Assembly: GCA_001730015.1 (NCBI GenBank) | Contig: MDLA01000159.1 | Span: 1-58,265 of the forward strand | Length of the DNA stretch: 58,265 nucleotides | Direction of reading: 5' to 3' | From: Chromatiales bacterium (ex Bugula neritina AB1) | Lineage (GTDB): Bacteria > Pseudomonadota > Gammaproteobacteria > Granulosicoccales > Granulosicoccaceae | Shown here: in pieces, positions 17,992-26,992 of the stretch | Layout of the letters: each line of letters opens with the position of its first letter | Numbering within the stretch: the first letter of the stretch is position 1 | The notes under the pieces: model-generated | Databases searched by the model: none | The model's input: only the letters and a program-made list of their open reading frames with translations | What the model was told of the DNA's origin: nothing | Program-made: the position numbers and the translations under genes

Positions 17992-18426
17992 ATGAATGCA
18001 ACTGACATCAACACCGCTGTAACCCTGGATTCTGCTAACCAGAGATTAAGAGAAGTCTTTGCACCGTGGATACAACAGCTGAATTTAACTGTCGAGGCAA
18101 TTGACGGCGACACGGTCACCTTGCGCATGCCATACAGTGATTCTCTTTGCCGATCCGGCAGCATTGTTTGCGGACAGGCGCTCATGGCACTTATCGATAC
18201 CTGCATGGTTTACGTTTGCTACAACGCAATGGGGAAATACGCAGACTGTGCAACCGTCAGCCAGAACACGAGCTTCCTGCGGCCGGTAAAAGGCACTGAT
18301 GTAATTGCTAAAGGCAGGACAGTTAAAGCAGGAAGAACGCTGGTTTTCGGGGAGGTAACTTTATATAGCGACGGTGACACGAAGCCCGTGAGCATGGGAG
18401 TAATAACCTATGCGGTGCTGCCGTAA
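17992..18426 (+). CDS. PaaI-family hotdog thioesterase
   Basis: A 144-residue single hotdog-fold acyl-CoA thioesterase. The central helix carries SGSIVCGQALMALIDTCMVYVCYNAM, in which the catalytic Asp or Glu usually sits, followed by ATVSQNTSFLRPVKGTDVIAKGR on the characteristic beta strands. It lacks the HGG signature of the true phenylacetate PaaI, which is present in the protein encoded at 52025. It follows the hydratase gene by 49 bp and probably shares its transcript. Acyl-CoA specificity is unknown. Confidence 0.82.
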   Translation: MNATDINTAVTLDSANQRLREVFAPWIQQLNLTVEAIDGDTVTLRMPYSDSLCRSGSIVCGQALMALIDTCMVYVCYNAMGKYADCATVSQNTSFLRPVKGTDVIAKGRTVKAGRTLVFGEVTLYSDGDTKPVSMGVITYAVLP

Positions 18427-18481
18427 GGAACCGTTGCCCGATGCAATTACCGCATCCACTCAGTACTTAAACCGCACTCGG

Positions 18482-19111
18482 TTAAACGCATGATGAAGGA
18501 CGCCGGGAGACCTCGGCATACCAGTTTTTTAACGCCGTATGATCATCAGGGATCTCACATTTTATCCAGCGGGCGAAATCTATAGTGACCAGAGCAGTGA
18601 TATCGGCAATCGAAAAGAAGTCTCCGGCAAGGAATTTCCGATCCCCCAATAGCTGATCCAACCAGCTGAAAAAATGCCCGGTGCGTAACTTGCCACGCTC
18701 GATAAGCTCAGGGATTTGCCCGTATTCCTGCCCGCCGGTAAAGGCATGGCGTTTAAACGCTTTCGATTTGTTTCGAAAAGATTCTCCCACCGCCATAAAC
18801 CCTTCCTGTTCCACCCGCCATTCAAGATCAATTACGCGACCTCGTTCGGCGGCATTCCGACCCATCAATGGCTTCGAAGGGTAACAGTATTCCAGATAAT
18901 GCCAGATACCCTGAGTCGAGGTAAGTACGCTACCATCATCGAGCTCAAGTACGGGAACCGTACGATGTGGATTGACTTTTATAAATGAATCATTGTGTTG
19001 CTGACGTGATGCCAGATCAACCTCCTCCACAGGGATGGTTATTTCTTTTTCGGCTATAAAAATTCTTACACGCCGCGGACTCGGAGCTGTTGCACAGTCG
19101 TAAAATCGCAT
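18482..19111 (-). CDS. Glutathione S-transferase family protein
   Basis: A 209-residue cytosolic GST: an N-terminal thioredoxin-like domain (MRFYDCATAPSPRRVRIFIAEK) and an all-helical C-terminal domain. The cis-proline and glutathione gamma-glutamyl contacts are visible in HRTVPVLELDDG followed by STQGIWHYLE. The catalytic position falls in the TAPSPRR loop, so a serine-type (zeta/theta-like) chemistry is likely (inference). The substrate is unknown. It converges on the thioesterase gene and diverges from the FKBP gene; its promoter should lie in the 196-bp gap upstream. Confidence 0.85.
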   Translation of the reverse strand: MRFYDCATAPSPRRVRIFIAEKEITIPVEEVDLASRQQHNDSFIKVNPHRTVPVLELDDGSVLTSTQGIWHYLEYCYPSKPLMGRNAAERGRVIDLEWRVEQEGFMAVGESFRNKSKAFKRHAFTGGQEYGQIPELIERGKLRTGHFFSWLDQLLGDRKFLAGDFFSIADITALVTIDFARWIKCEIPDDHTALKNWYAEVSRRPSSCV

Positions 19112-19307
19112 TGAATGTCCTGAACACTTTATTGTCTATGCATTGTAACGCGAACTATACCTGCCTGAACGATCATGTCGGATGAACGTTGGTACTGCTA
19201 CACTTACGGTGTTTTCCGTTTTGTCTAACCCTGGCAGCAACTGCAAAACGCAATTTATCTCCCATTACACCCAACACGTAATTTAACTACTGCATCTGGA
19301 TATATTC

Positions 19308-19994
19308 ATGAGAAAACTACTATTGGCAACCGCTATTGCAGGGGCGCTCAGCGTTGCACCCGCTTTCGCTGACTTTGATCTGGAAAATGAGCAGGATAAA
19401 CTCAGCTATAGCCTGGGCATGATGCTCGGTGCCAATATCACTCAACGATTCGGTGATTTAAACTTTGATGCATTGATTGAAGGCCTGAGTAAGCAGCACC
19501 AGAACCTAGAGACTGAAGTAACAATTCAGGAAGCTCAAACCCTGTTAAGTGCCTTTGAGCAAAAAGCGGCAGCAGAACAGCAGGAAAAAGCAGCGGCAAG
19601 AGCCAAAGTAGCTGCAGCAGAAGGCGCGGCTTACCTGGCTGAAAACAAAGCCCGTGAAGGGGTTTCAGTTACCGATTCAGGTTTACAGTACGAAGTACTG
19701 CAGGAAGCCGACGGTGCTAAACCCGCGCTGACGGATACCGTCAGTGTCCACTATGTTGGCACATTACTCGACGGTACCGAATTCGACAGTTCAATTGCCC
19801 GCGGACAACCGGCAGAATTCGGTCTGCAGGGTGTAATAAAAGGCTGGACAGAAGGACTGCAGCTGATGAATACAGGCAGCAAGTTTCGCTTTGTTATTCC
19901 ATCCGAACTTGCCTACGGTGAACGTGGCGCGGGTGGTCAGATAGGACCGGGAGAGACGTTAATTTTTGAAGTAGAACTACTCGAAATAAAATAG
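19308..19994 (+). CDS. FKBP-type peptidyl-prolyl isomerase, periplasmic (Mip/FkpA-like)
   Basis: A 228-residue secreted rotamase that helps fold periplasmic proteins. The signal peptide is MRKLLLATAIAGALSVAPAF with likely cleavage after AFA. The N-terminal helical dimerisation domain (DKLSYSLGMMLGANI onward, rich in Ala/Glu/Lys around residues 70-115) is followed by the FKBP domain (VSVHYVGTLLDGTEFDSS, GVIKGWTEGLQLM, GSKFRFVIPSELAYGERG, LIFEVELLEIK). It fits the FkpA/Mip/FklB group; I do not choose among these symbols. A strong intrinsic terminator lies about 65 bp downstream. Confidence 0.93.
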   Translation: MRKLLLATAIAGALSVAPAFADFDLENEQDKLSYSLGMMLGANITQRFGDLNFDALIEGLSKQHQNLETEVTIQEAQTLLSAFEQKAAAEQQEKAAARAKVAAAEGAAYLAENKAREGVSVTDSGLQYEVLQEADGAKPALTDTVSVHYVGTLLDGTEFDSSIARGQPAEFGLQGVIKGWTEGLQLMNTGSKFRFVIPSELAYGERGAGGQIGPGETLIFEVELLEIK

Positions 19995-20060
19995 TGCCCG
20001 CCAGTTTTTCTCATAGGCAATCAAAAATAGATTGCATCTGAAAACTAATTGGCATAAACA

Positions 20061-20092
20061 AAAAAAACGGCGCACAAGGCGCCGTTTTTTTA
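20061..20092. terminator. Bidirectional intrinsic terminator
   Basis: AACGGCGC pairs with GCGCCGTT around a short ACAAG loop. Seven A's precede the stem and seven T's follow it, so both strands carry a proper U tract. It ends the FKBP gene on the plus strand and galU on the minus strand. Confidence 0.9.
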
Positions 20093-20121
20093 TATATAGA
20101 TAAAACTGCAGAAATAAATAC

Positions 20122-21027
20122 TTAGCCGTTAGCGGCCCTGCGCCTGTCTATCAGGCCAAGATCCAGCCCCATCAGGTAGTTTCTGAATTCTTCATTCACT
20201 TCTTCATGCGCTAATGCGTATTCTACCTGTGCCTGCAAATAGCCTAATTTGCTACCACAGTCGAATCGCTTACCGGCAAAGTTATAAGCCAGCACTCGCT
20301 GAGAACCCAGTAACCGGGCAATGGCATCTGTCAGCTGGATTTCATTGCCAGCGCCGCGCTCCTGCGTTTCCAGCAAATCGAATAGTTTCGGGGTAAGGAT
20401 ATAGCGCCCGACCACTGCCAGATTGGAAGGGGCATCTTCCTGTGCAGGCTTTTCTACCATGCCTTTCACTTCATAAACACGATCACTGGAAGCCTGTGCA
20501 TCGACAACACCATAGTTGTGCACATCTTCGTCCGGCACTTCCTGCACACCCAGCACCGAGCAATGCTGATAGTTATAGACATCAACCATCTGACTCAACA
20601 CCGGCTTTTCTTTTGAGTTGATCAAATCATCAGCGAGTATTACCGCAAAAGGTTCATCACCCACGACAGGTTTTGCACACAGCACTGCGTGACCGAGACC
20701 CAGCGCTTCAGATTGCCGTATGAATACGCACTTGGCTTCCGGCGGCAATATCTCCCGGACAATTCGCAGCATTTTGTCTTTTTTGCGCTCCTCAAGCTCT
20801 CGCTCAAGCTCGTAGGCGCAATCAAAGTGATCTTCAATGGAGCGTTTGTTTCTACCGGTGACAAAAATCAATGTATCGATACCAGCCGCCACCGCTTCTT
20901 CCGCGGCGTACTGGATCAGTGGCTTGTCTACGACTGGCAGCATCTCTTTCGGATTTGCTTTGGTGGCGGGTAAAAATCGGGTACCCATACCAGCGACCGG
21001 GAAAACGGCTTTTTTTATTGGTTTCAT
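20122..21027 (-). CDS. galU: UTP-glucose-1-phosphate uridylyltransferase
   Basis: Makes UDP-glucose from UTP and glucose 1-phosphate for polysaccharide and envelope synthesis. The 301 residues match the family. The nucleotide-binding signature is PVAGMGTRFLPATKANPKEM, with VDKPLIQYAAEEA, FVTGRNKRSIEDHFD, FAVILADDLI and KGMVEKP following in the usual order, and FDCGSKLGYLQA near the C-terminus. It stands alone, bounded by the terminator at 20061-20092 and by a 231-bp gap towards alr. Confidence 0.96.
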   Translation of the reverse strand: MKPIKKAVFPVAGMGTRFLPATKANPKEMLPVVDKPLIQYAAEEAVAAGIDTLIFVTGRNKRSIEDHFDCAYELERELEERKKDKMLRIVREILPPEAKCVFIRQSEALGLGHAVLCAKPVVGDEPFAVILADDLINSKEKPVLSQMVDVYNYQHCSVLGVQEVPDEDVHNYGVVDAQASSDRVYEVKGMVEKPAQEDAPSNLAVVGRYILTPKLFDLLETQERGAGNEIQLTDAIARLLGSQRVLAYNFAGKRFDCGSKLGYLQAQVEYALAHEEVNEEFRNYLMGLDLGLIDRRRAANG

Positions 21028-21108
21028 TTAAATTCCGTGACTTTACTCGGCTGCATTACACGCTCACCGACCTACCAAATACACCAGACATGGTTCATGC
21101 CAGCGCAT

Positions 21109-21137
21109 GCTGTGTCATGAAAAAACTGTGACACAGC
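21109..21137. terminator. Hairpin downstream of alr, upstream of galU
   Basis: GCTGTGTCA (21109-21117) and TGACACAGC (21129-21137) form a perfect 9-bp stem with an 11-base loop containing an A run. It lies in the 231-bp gap between the alr stop and the galU start. The role is uncertain: terminator for the dnaB-alr transcript or part of the galU leader. No T tract follows the stem on the minus strand. Confidence 0.3.
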
Positions 21138-21258
21138 CCCTGTTGAACGGTTACTTTGCAGGCGAGCCCGACTTTACCGCAGCAACCGTGACTTCGTCAT
21201 CGCCAATCCCGGCGAATTTACACTTTATGTATTTCTCGACACACTTTGTGACAGTGGC

Positions 21259-22404
21259 TCAATCGATCATTGTATTTGCTGTGATTTGTCTTACGTTCCC
21301 TTCAACCGGAGCATCCAGATAGGTGCGCTTGCCGCGAATTGTGCACAGTAGCTCGTACGGAATAGTACCAATATTGCGCGCAATTTCATCAACCCCGAGC
21401 TGCGCATGCCCCCAAAGCGTCACCGGGTAATCAAGTGGTGGTGGTACCGGCAGCGCCGAAATATCTACCGCCATGGTATCCATCGAGATACGCCCGAGCA
21501 ACGGACATCGCCAGTTACCCAGCATTACAGAGGTTGTACCCGGCGCCGCGCGCGGGTAGCCATCGGCATAGCCGGCCCCGATAGTTGCAACCCTGGTTGG
21601 TTCGGTGCATTCGTAGTTGCCGCCATAGCCAATGCGATCACCGCGCTTTAAATTGCGAATTGCCGTGACCGGTGCGGTTACTCGCATTGCCGGCTGCAGC
21701 CCGAGTTTATCTGCAGCACGCGATTGCGAAGCGAACGGACTGGCGCCATACAACATTATCCCGGGTCTGACCCACTCCCAGGGACAATCATTGCGCGCAA
21801 GCAGTGCTGCCGAGTTACACACAGAGCGATCGGCTTTCCCACTCCAGCGAATCGCTTTGAACGCGCGAATCTGGCGATCGGTGGACAGATCGTTTTCTCG
21901 ATCTGCCGAAGCAAGGTGCGTCATATAGCCTTTCACTTCAACACCCACCGCCCGTAACTTGCGCTGCACGGTTGGTGCAAGCTCAGGGACAAAGCCGAGT
22001 CTTCCCATACCGGTGTCAAATTTCACCCAGCATTCCAGATCCGGCATTTTCCGGTTTTCAATAAGTTCAAGCTGATAGCGATTGTGGATAACAGGCCACA
22101 GCCCGGCACGACGGCAAAGTGCCAGTTCTTCATCGGAATGGAAGCCCTGCATGACAAGAATCGGCCCGATTCGCCCGGCTTGCCTCAATGCCACTGCTTC
22201 TGCAACGTGAGCGACGGCGAGCGCATCGGCATCTTCCAGCGCCGTCAGGATTTTCTCTGCACCATGACCGTAGGCATCAGCCTTGACCACAGCAAATATT
22301 TTTCGGTCGGGCGCAGCTTTACGTACCTGTTTCAAATTGTGGCGAATTGCTGCGAGGTCGATGTGAATCGACACATTGCGATGGGCCCTGTCACAAGTGC
22401 TCAC
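21259..22404 (-). CDS. alr: Alanine racemase
   Basis: PLP enzyme producing D-alanine for peptidoglycan; 381 residues. The PLP lysine is in AVVKADAYGHGA near residue 40. The catalytic tyrosine region (RIGYGGNYECTE, GAGYADGYPR) and the C-terminal barrel (GRISMDTMAVDIS, VTLWGHAQLGVDEIA) are complete. The start overlaps the dnaB stop by 4 bp (ATGA), so the two are translationally coupled; the dnaB-alr order is conserved in many gammaproteobacteria. Confidence 0.95.
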   Translation of the reverse strand: MSTCDRAHRNVSIHIDLAAIRHNLKQVRKAAPDRKIFAVVKADAYGHGAEKILTALEDADALAVAHVAEAVALRQAGRIGPILVMQGFHSDEELALCRRAGLWPVIHNRYQLELIENRKMPDLECWVKFDTGMGRLGFVPELAPTVQRKLRAVGVEVKGYMTHLASADRENDLSTDRQIRAFKAIRWSGKADRSVCNSAALLARNDCPWEWVRPGIMLYGASPFASQSRAADKLGLQPAMRVTAPVTAIRNLKRGDRIGYGGNYECTEPTRVATIGAGYADGYPRAAPGTTSVMLGNWRCPLLGRISMDTMAVDISALPVPPPLDYPVTLWGHAQLGVDEIARNIGTIPYELLCTIRGKRTYLDAPVEGNVRQITANTMID

Positions 22405-23801
22405 AAATCTTCGAGTCCGTAGTGATCCTGGGTGTAATTATCGAAGCGGGTAAACATACCGTTAAACGTTAACCGCACACTGCCGGTCGGGCCGTTTCTC
22501 TGCTTGCGGATAAGTATTTCCGCAGTCCCTTTATCCGGCGAATCTTCATTGTAAACTTCATCGCGATAGACAAATGCGATGACGTCTGCATCCTGCTCGA
22601 TCGCGCCGGACTCACGCAAATCAGACATAATCGGCCGTTTATCGGGCCGTTGCTCCAGACTTCGATTCAGCTGCGACAGTGCAATGACAGGTACTGTCAG
22701 CTCCTTCGCCAGTGCTTTTAACGACCGTGAGATTTCAGATATTTCGGTTGCCCGGTTCTCTGTTTTGTTGCCTGTTTGCATTAGCTGCAGGTAATCGATT
22801 ACCACCAGCGCCAGCCCGTTGTGCTCACGGTGCAGACGCCGGCAACGGGCACGGACCTCGGTAGGCGACATGGCGGGAGTTTCGTCAATATAAATGCTGC
22901 TGTGCTGGTGCAGAACATTGGTGGCAGAGGTAATTCGCGCCCAGTCTGCATCACTTAACTGACCACTGCGAACCCGATTAAGTTCAATTCTGCTGAGCGA
23001 GGCGATCATCCGCATACACAGTTGCTCACCGGGCATTTCCATACTGAACATGGCCACCGGCAGATCCTGATTCAGTGCCACGTTCTCTACGATATTCATC
23101 GCAAAAGATGTTTTACCCATTGAAGGCCGGCCGGCAATAATTATCAAATCAGATTTCTGGAAGCCCGACGTTTTTGTATCGAGGTCTTTATAGCCGGTGG
23201 ATACACCCGTGAGACCCGCCGGGTTATTTCCAAGTTCCTCAAGCTTTTCTTTGGTTAACTGCATAATACTGCCGACGCTGGTCAAACCGGTTTTGGAGCG
23301 GCTGGTCTGGTCGGCAATCGCAAACATCTGCGACTCGGCGGTATCGAGGATTTCCGCGACTTCCCTGCCCTCGGGTCGATAGGCGATATCGGCGACATTG
23401 GTGCAGGTGGAGATAAGCTGGCGCAACACCGAGCGCGCACGAACAATAGTGGCGTAAGCGACAATATTCGAGGTGCTGGGGGTTTGATCTGCGAGTTCGA
23501 TCAGATAGGGCAAACCACCGGTTTCTTCGAGATCACCGACGTTCTCCAATCGCTCCGATACGGTGACCGCATCACACGGGGAGTTTTTCTCGGCAAGTGC
23601 TTCTATCGCATGGAAGATCAGGCGATGATCGTGACGATAAAAATCCTCTTCGACGATTATATCGGCGATTTTGTCCCAAGCGGTTTCGTTGAGTATCAGT
23701 GAGCCGAGCACTGAACGTTCCGCTTCAATAGAGTGCGGCGGCAGGCGAATTGCCGCAGATTCTGAGTCTATCGGAAATGGAGTTGCCAAGCGAAAAGCCA
23801 A
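22401..23801 (-). CDS. dnaB: Replicative DNA helicase
   Basis: Hexameric 5'-3' helicase of the replication fork; 466 residues. The N-terminal helical collar domain starts PPHSIEAERSVLGSLILN. The RecA-like domain has Walker A GRPSMGKTSFAMN near residue 212, Walker B LVVIDYLQLM, the QLNRSLEQR motif and the DLRESGAIEQDAD arginine-finger region. There is no intein. It is separated from rplI by 194 bp that contains a strong hairpin, so it may be partly uncoupled from ribosomal protein expression. Confidence 0.97.
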   Translation of the reverse strand: MAFRLATPFPIDSESAAIRLPPHSIEAERSVLGSLILNETAWDKIADIIVEEDFYRHDHRLIFHAIEALAEKNSPCDAVTVSERLENVGDLEETGGLPYLIELADQTPSTSNIVAYATIVRARSVLRQLISTCTNVADIAYRPEGREVAEILDTAESQMFAIADQTSRSKTGLTSVGSIMQLTKEKLEELGNNPAGLTGVSTGYKDLDTKTSGFQKSDLIIIAGRPSMGKTSFAMNIVENVALNQDLPVAMFSMEMPGEQLCMRMIASLSRIELNRVRSGQLSDADWARITSATNVLHQHSSIYIDETPAMSPTEVRARCRRLHREHNGLALVVIDYLQLMQTGNKTENRATEISEISRSLKALAKELTVPVIALSQLNRSLEQRPDKRPIMSDLRESGAIEQDADVIAFVYRDEVYNEDSPDKGTAEILIRKQRNGPTGSVRLTFNGMFTRFDNYTQDHYGLEDL

Positions 23802-23940
23802 TCAGCGGTATGGCTGACTATCTTACCTGTGAGCGGTAGTTCTGTGCCAGCCAAATTCGGCATCTACGGATAGATGTAGTAGCCGGACAGCGGTAATTTT
23901 GCATGACATTAGGGCAAACTAAAAGCAGAGCTGCATCTGA

Positions 23941-23964
23941 CTGAGCCCCGATCACGGGGCTCAG
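23941..23964 (-). terminator. Hairpin after rplI (terminator or attenuator before dnaB)
   Basis: CTGAGCCCCG and CGGGGCTCAG form a perfect 10-bp stem with a four-base loop, 32 bp after the rplI stop on the minus strand. No clear U tract follows, so readthrough to dnaB is likely. A smaller hairpin around 23860-23880 adds further structure to the gap. Confidence 0.5.
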
Positions 23965-23995
23965 CACTGATGCAGGCGGGCACCGATACAGCTGG

Positions 23996-24448
23996 TTATC
24001 CGTCTTCGCCTTCAACATTCACTTTTACTATGACATCCACTTCGGGATGTATATGAACCGTTACTTCGTGCTCACCGGTATTTCGCAGTGGCCCTTCCGG
24101 CAGACGCAACTCACGCTTTTCAACCGGTGTGCCGTTAGCCACAAACGCACTGGCTATTTCTTCGGCGCCAACTGAACCGAACAACTTGCCTTCATTCCCC
24201 GCCCTGGCCAGTACCGTTACCGCCGAACCTTCAAGCCCTGCCGCACGCTGCTTCGCCGTGTTCAGCAAGGCTATCTGTTCTGCCTCGTATTCGGCACGAC
24301 GCTGTTCAAAATCTTCCAGGTTCTGCTTTGTCGCCATTTGCGCTTTGCCAAGCGGCAGCAAATAGTTACGTGCAAAACCAGGTTTGACATCGACCAAGTC
24401 GCCCAGACTTCCTACATTACTTATTTTTTCAAGCAATATTACTTGCAT
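23996..24448 (-). CDS. rplI: 50S ribosomal protein L9
   Basis: A 150-residue L9, complete. The N-terminal rRNA-binding domain has VILLEKISNVGSLGDLVDVKPGFARNYLLP (shown here as its family hallmark, residues 3-32), followed by the long connecting helix and the C-terminal domain (EGKLFGSVGAEEIASA, VHIHPEVDVIVKV). It follows the DUF2232 membrane protein gene by 14 bp in the rpsF operon. Confidence 0.96.
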   Translation of the reverse strand: MQVILLEKISNVGSLGDLVDVKPGFARNYLLPLGKAQMATKQNLEDFEQRRAEYEAEQIALLNTAKQRAAGLEGSAVTVLARAGNEGKLFGSVGAEEIASAFVANGTPVEKRELRLPEGPLRNTGEHEVTVHIHPEVDVIVKVNVEGEDG

Positions 24449-24462
24449 GTTCGTTCACCTGA

Positions 24463-25392
24463 TTAAATTTGCCCGTCACCGGGCACATTGTTTCCAAATC
24501 GATTTCTGAAATCCAGCCACGCGTCGGTTAACCCTGCCAAACCAACGATCAACAGCGACTCCGGCGATAGAAAGACCAGCAACACGTATACGCCGATCAA
24601 CCAGCCTCTGGCCATTCCGCGACTTCCAACCAGTGAATGCGCTATCGCCATTCCCTGAAAAGCAAACACGGCGACCACCACCATCGCCAGACTGTACAAC
24701 AATTCTGCCTGCACCAACTGCGCTGCAATTACTACCACCAACCCGGCTATGCTCGCCCCCCTGCCAAACCGCAGGTCATGGAATTCCCGACGAAGCCCGC
24801 CTGGATTAAACAGCCGCGCTTGCCAGGCTCTTGCCAGCAACAAACTCAATGCGGCAATTAAAAACAGGGTTGCCGCGTAAAACCCGGTCATCATAACGCT
24901 GGCTTTCTCCAGCAGTGCCCGCACCTGCTCCGGATCTGAGCCCTCCAGGGCGCGAGGTCTCAGATTTGCATTTTCCATCACGACGGAAAAAAACTCCCGC
25001 CAGTTTGCCGCTGGATCCGGTACTACCAGATAGACGCAAAGCAATCCGATTACCACCAGAGCAGCTCCTGCCAGTATCGCCAGATCCAGGCTGATGGTAG
25101 CGCGCAGTACCACTGCCATGACAATTACCGGCAGCCAGGACGACAACATGACTGCGGTGGGAGCAAGAGGCTGCAATCCGGATGCAATCGCAATAAACGT
25201 GGATGCAACAACTGCAATCAGTACCGCAATACCACCGGCGCGAGCACCCAGCCGGAGCCAGGCGAGCGCAACAATGGCGCTACTGACCACCACCAGTGGC
25301 GGCAACACCAGCGACAACAGCAAGGTACTTGAGGCAACCAAAGCCGCCTGCAACGACCCACGCACCGCATAACCTGCGAGCGCCTGAAACAT
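24463..25392 (-). CDS. DUF2232 (YybS-like) integral membrane protein
   Basis: A 309-residue protein with about eight hydrophobic segments. The first part resembles small-molecule transporter S-components (ECF-like), as noted for the YybS family. The function is unknown. A gene of this kind between rpsR and rplI is a conserved feature of many Pseudomonas-like gammaproteobacteria, which supports both the call and the lineage. It is flanked by rpsR (34 bp upstream) and rplI (14 bp downstream) and must be co-transcribed with them. Confidence 0.75.
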   Translation of the reverse strand: MFQALAGYAVRGSLQAALVASSTLLLSLVLPPLVVVSSAIVALAWLRLGARAGGIAVLIAVVASTFIAIASGLQPLAPTAVMLSSWLPVIVMAVVLRATISLDLAILAGAALVVIGLLCVYLVVPDPAANWREFFSVVMENANLRPRALEGSDPEQVRALLEKASVMMTGFYAATLFLIAALSLLLARAWQARLFNPGGLRREFHDLRFGRGASIAGLVVVIAAQLVQAELLYSLAMVVVAVFAFQGMAIAHSLVGSRGMARGWLIGVYVLLVFLSPESLLIVGLAGLTDAWLDFRNRFGNNVPGDGQI

Positions 25393-25426
25393 GGATAGAG
25401 GCCGGTTAGATAGAGTCTGCCGAGTG

Positions 25427-25651
25427 TTAGTGCTGGTCGCTGTAAGGCAGCAATGACAGGAACCGGGCCTGCTTTACCGCGGTTGCCAGCTGACGCTGAT
25501 ATCTGGCGCTGGTACCGGTAATTCGGCTTGGCACAATTTTGCCGGTTTCAGTGACATACGCTTTCAGCAATTCCAGATCTTTGTAATCGATCTGGGTAAT
25601 GTTTTCAGCAGTAAAACGACAGTACTTTTTTCTTCTGAAAAAACGGGCCAT
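25427..25651 (-). CDS. rpsR: 30S ribosomal protein S18
   Basis: A 74-residue S18 with the family pattern MARFFRRKKYCRFTAE, the IDYKDLELLKAYVTETGKI segment, and RITGTSARYQRQLATAVKQAR (residues about 43-63). It lies 2 bp after the rpsF stop. S18 forms a heterodimer with S6 in the platform of the small subunit, so the tight coupling is functional. Confidence 0.97.
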   Translation of the reverse strand: MARFFRRKKYCRFTAENITQIDYKDLELLKAYVTETGKIVPSRITGTSARYQRQLATAVKQARFLSLLPYSDQH

Positions 25652-25653
25652 GA

Positions 25654-26088
25654 TTATTCTCCGGTTTGCGAGCTGGCAGTTTCAGATTGCTCTGATGAAG
25701 TTTCTGTTGCTGCAGGTTTTTCGTCTCGGGATGGACGATCATCACGCGATGGACGCCTGGTTTCTTCTTCTTCACGCTTGAGTAGCGGGGACTCCGCAGT
25801 AACAGCATTTTTGCGTTTGATAACCAAATGCCGTATTACCGCATCGTTGAAGCGAAACGCACTGGTCAGTTCTTCGAGGGCCTCATGACTGCATTCTATA
25901 TTCAGCAGGATATAGTGCGCTTTATAGACCTTGTTAATCGGGTAGGCTAGCTGGCGTCTTCCCCAGTCTTCCTCGCGATGTACGGTACCACTGCTGTTTT
26001 CGATAATACCGCGGTAGCGTTCTACCATGGCCGGGACTTGCTCGCTCTGGTCCGGATGCACCAGAAAAACGATTTCGTAGTGTCGCAT
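25654..26088 (-). CDS. rpsF: 30S ribosomal protein S6
   Basis: First gene of the ribosomal operon; 144 residues. The S6 fold is complete (MRHYEIVFLVHPDQSEQVP, GRRQLAYPINKVYKAHY, FRFNDAVIRHLVIKR). A low-complexity acidic/basic tail follows from about residue 105 (EEEETRRPSRDDRPSRDEKP and a Ser/Thr/Glu end); long C-terminal extensions of S6 are common in gammaproteobacteria. S6 tails are glutamylated by RimK in E. coli, but the end here is not a run of glutamates. Confidence 0.96.
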   Translation of the reverse strand: MRHYEIVFLVHPDQSEQVPAMVERYRGIIENSSGTVHREEDWGRRQLAYPINKVYKAHYILLNIECSHEALEELTSAFRFNDAVIRHLVIKRKNAVTAESPLLKREEEETRRPSRDDRPSRDEKPAATETSSEQSETASSQTGE

Positions 26089-26186
26089 TGCTGCTCCTGT
26101 GAGTTATTGCCCGCACCGTGGGTTTACAACCCGGAAACGATACTGGACAAGGAGTGATATTTTTAAACTGTTAAACCTAACCGCCA

Positions 26187-26192
26187 AGTATA
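26187..26192 (-). promoter_or_regulatory. Candidate -10 element for the rpsF operon
   Basis: On the minus strand TATACT lies about 100 bp upstream of the rpsF start, in the 157-bp gap after rlmB. The best upstream -35 match (TTGTGC) is 20 bp away, longer than ideal. Weak support only. Confidence 0.3.
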
Positions 26193-26245
26193 ACACAATC
26201 ATCTAAACATATGCACAACGATTAGATTTAATCTGGCGGTGCTAT

Positions 26246-26992
26246 TTATCCTGCTATCCCGCGCTGCCTGACCACCTCATACAGGCACACGCCGGCTGCC
26301 ACCGAAACATTGAGACTTTCCACTGAACCGAGCATCGGAATACTGATCAGGCCATCGCAGGATTCACGGGTCAGCCTCCGCAAGCCTTTACCTTCTGCTC
26401 CCATTGCAATTGCAACAGAGCCGGTGTAATCGACGGCGGTATAGTTACTGGCTCCTTCTTCAGCTGCCCCGTAGAACCAGATACCAAGGTCTTTAAGCTC
26501 GCTGATTGTCCGGGCAAGATTTGTCACCTGACAGAATGCAACCGACTCAGCAGCCCCGCTGGCTACCTTTCTTACTGCAGGAGTAATACCGACACTGCCG
26601 GTTTTCGGTGCAATTACCGCATCCACCCCGCTTGCTTCCGCGGTACGCAAGATAGCACCGAGGTTATGCGGGTCTGTTATGCCGTCGAGAATCAGTACCA
26701 GAGTGGAGCCTTCGAGCGACATTAGCTTTTGCAGCATTTGCGGTTCAGACATTGGCTCTTGCGCAATGCATTCGGCCACTACCCCTTGATGGCGGATGCC
26801 TCGAAAGCGTCGATCCAGCTCCCGGCGACTAAGCCGATCCACAGAAATATCGGCTTTGCCCGCTGCCGCTTCAATCTCTGCCAGACGCTTGTCCTGTCGA
26901 TCGTCAGACAAATAAAGCGCCCGCACCGAACCTGAATTCTTCTGCAGCAGTGACAACACCGAATTAATACCGAAAACAGATTGCGCCTTCAT
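26246..26992 (-). CDS. rlmB: 23S rRNA (guanosine-2'-O-)-methyltransferase RlmB
   Basis: SpoU-class (SPOUT) methyltransferase that modifies G2251 in the peptidyl-transferase loop of 23S rRNA. The 248 residues include the N-terminal substrate-binding domain (SVFGINSVLSLLQ) and the knotted catalytic domain (LDGITDPHNLGAILRTAEA, AVIAPKTGSVGITPAVRKVASGA, MGAEGKGLRR, IPMLGSVESLNVSVAAGVCLYE). It overlaps the rnr stop by 4 bp, the conserved rnr-rlmB pair. Confidence 0.96.
   Translation of the reverse strand: MKAQSVFGINSVLSLLQKNSGSVRALYLSDDRQDKRLAEIEAAAGKADISVDRLSRRELDRRFRGIRHQGVVAECIAQEPMSEPQMLQKLMSLEGSTLVLILDGITDPHNLGAILRTAEASGVDAVIAPKTGSVGITPAVRKVASGAAESVAFCQVTNLARTISELKDLGIWFYGAAEEGASNYTAVDYTGSVAIAMGAEGKGLRRLTRESCDGLISIPMLGSVESLNVSVAAGVCLYEVVRQRGIAG

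Noticed and set aside
21107..21322. Plus-strand open frame of 71 codons after alr
   Set aside because: It overlaps the 3' end of alr antisense, has no ribosome binding site and no family features.
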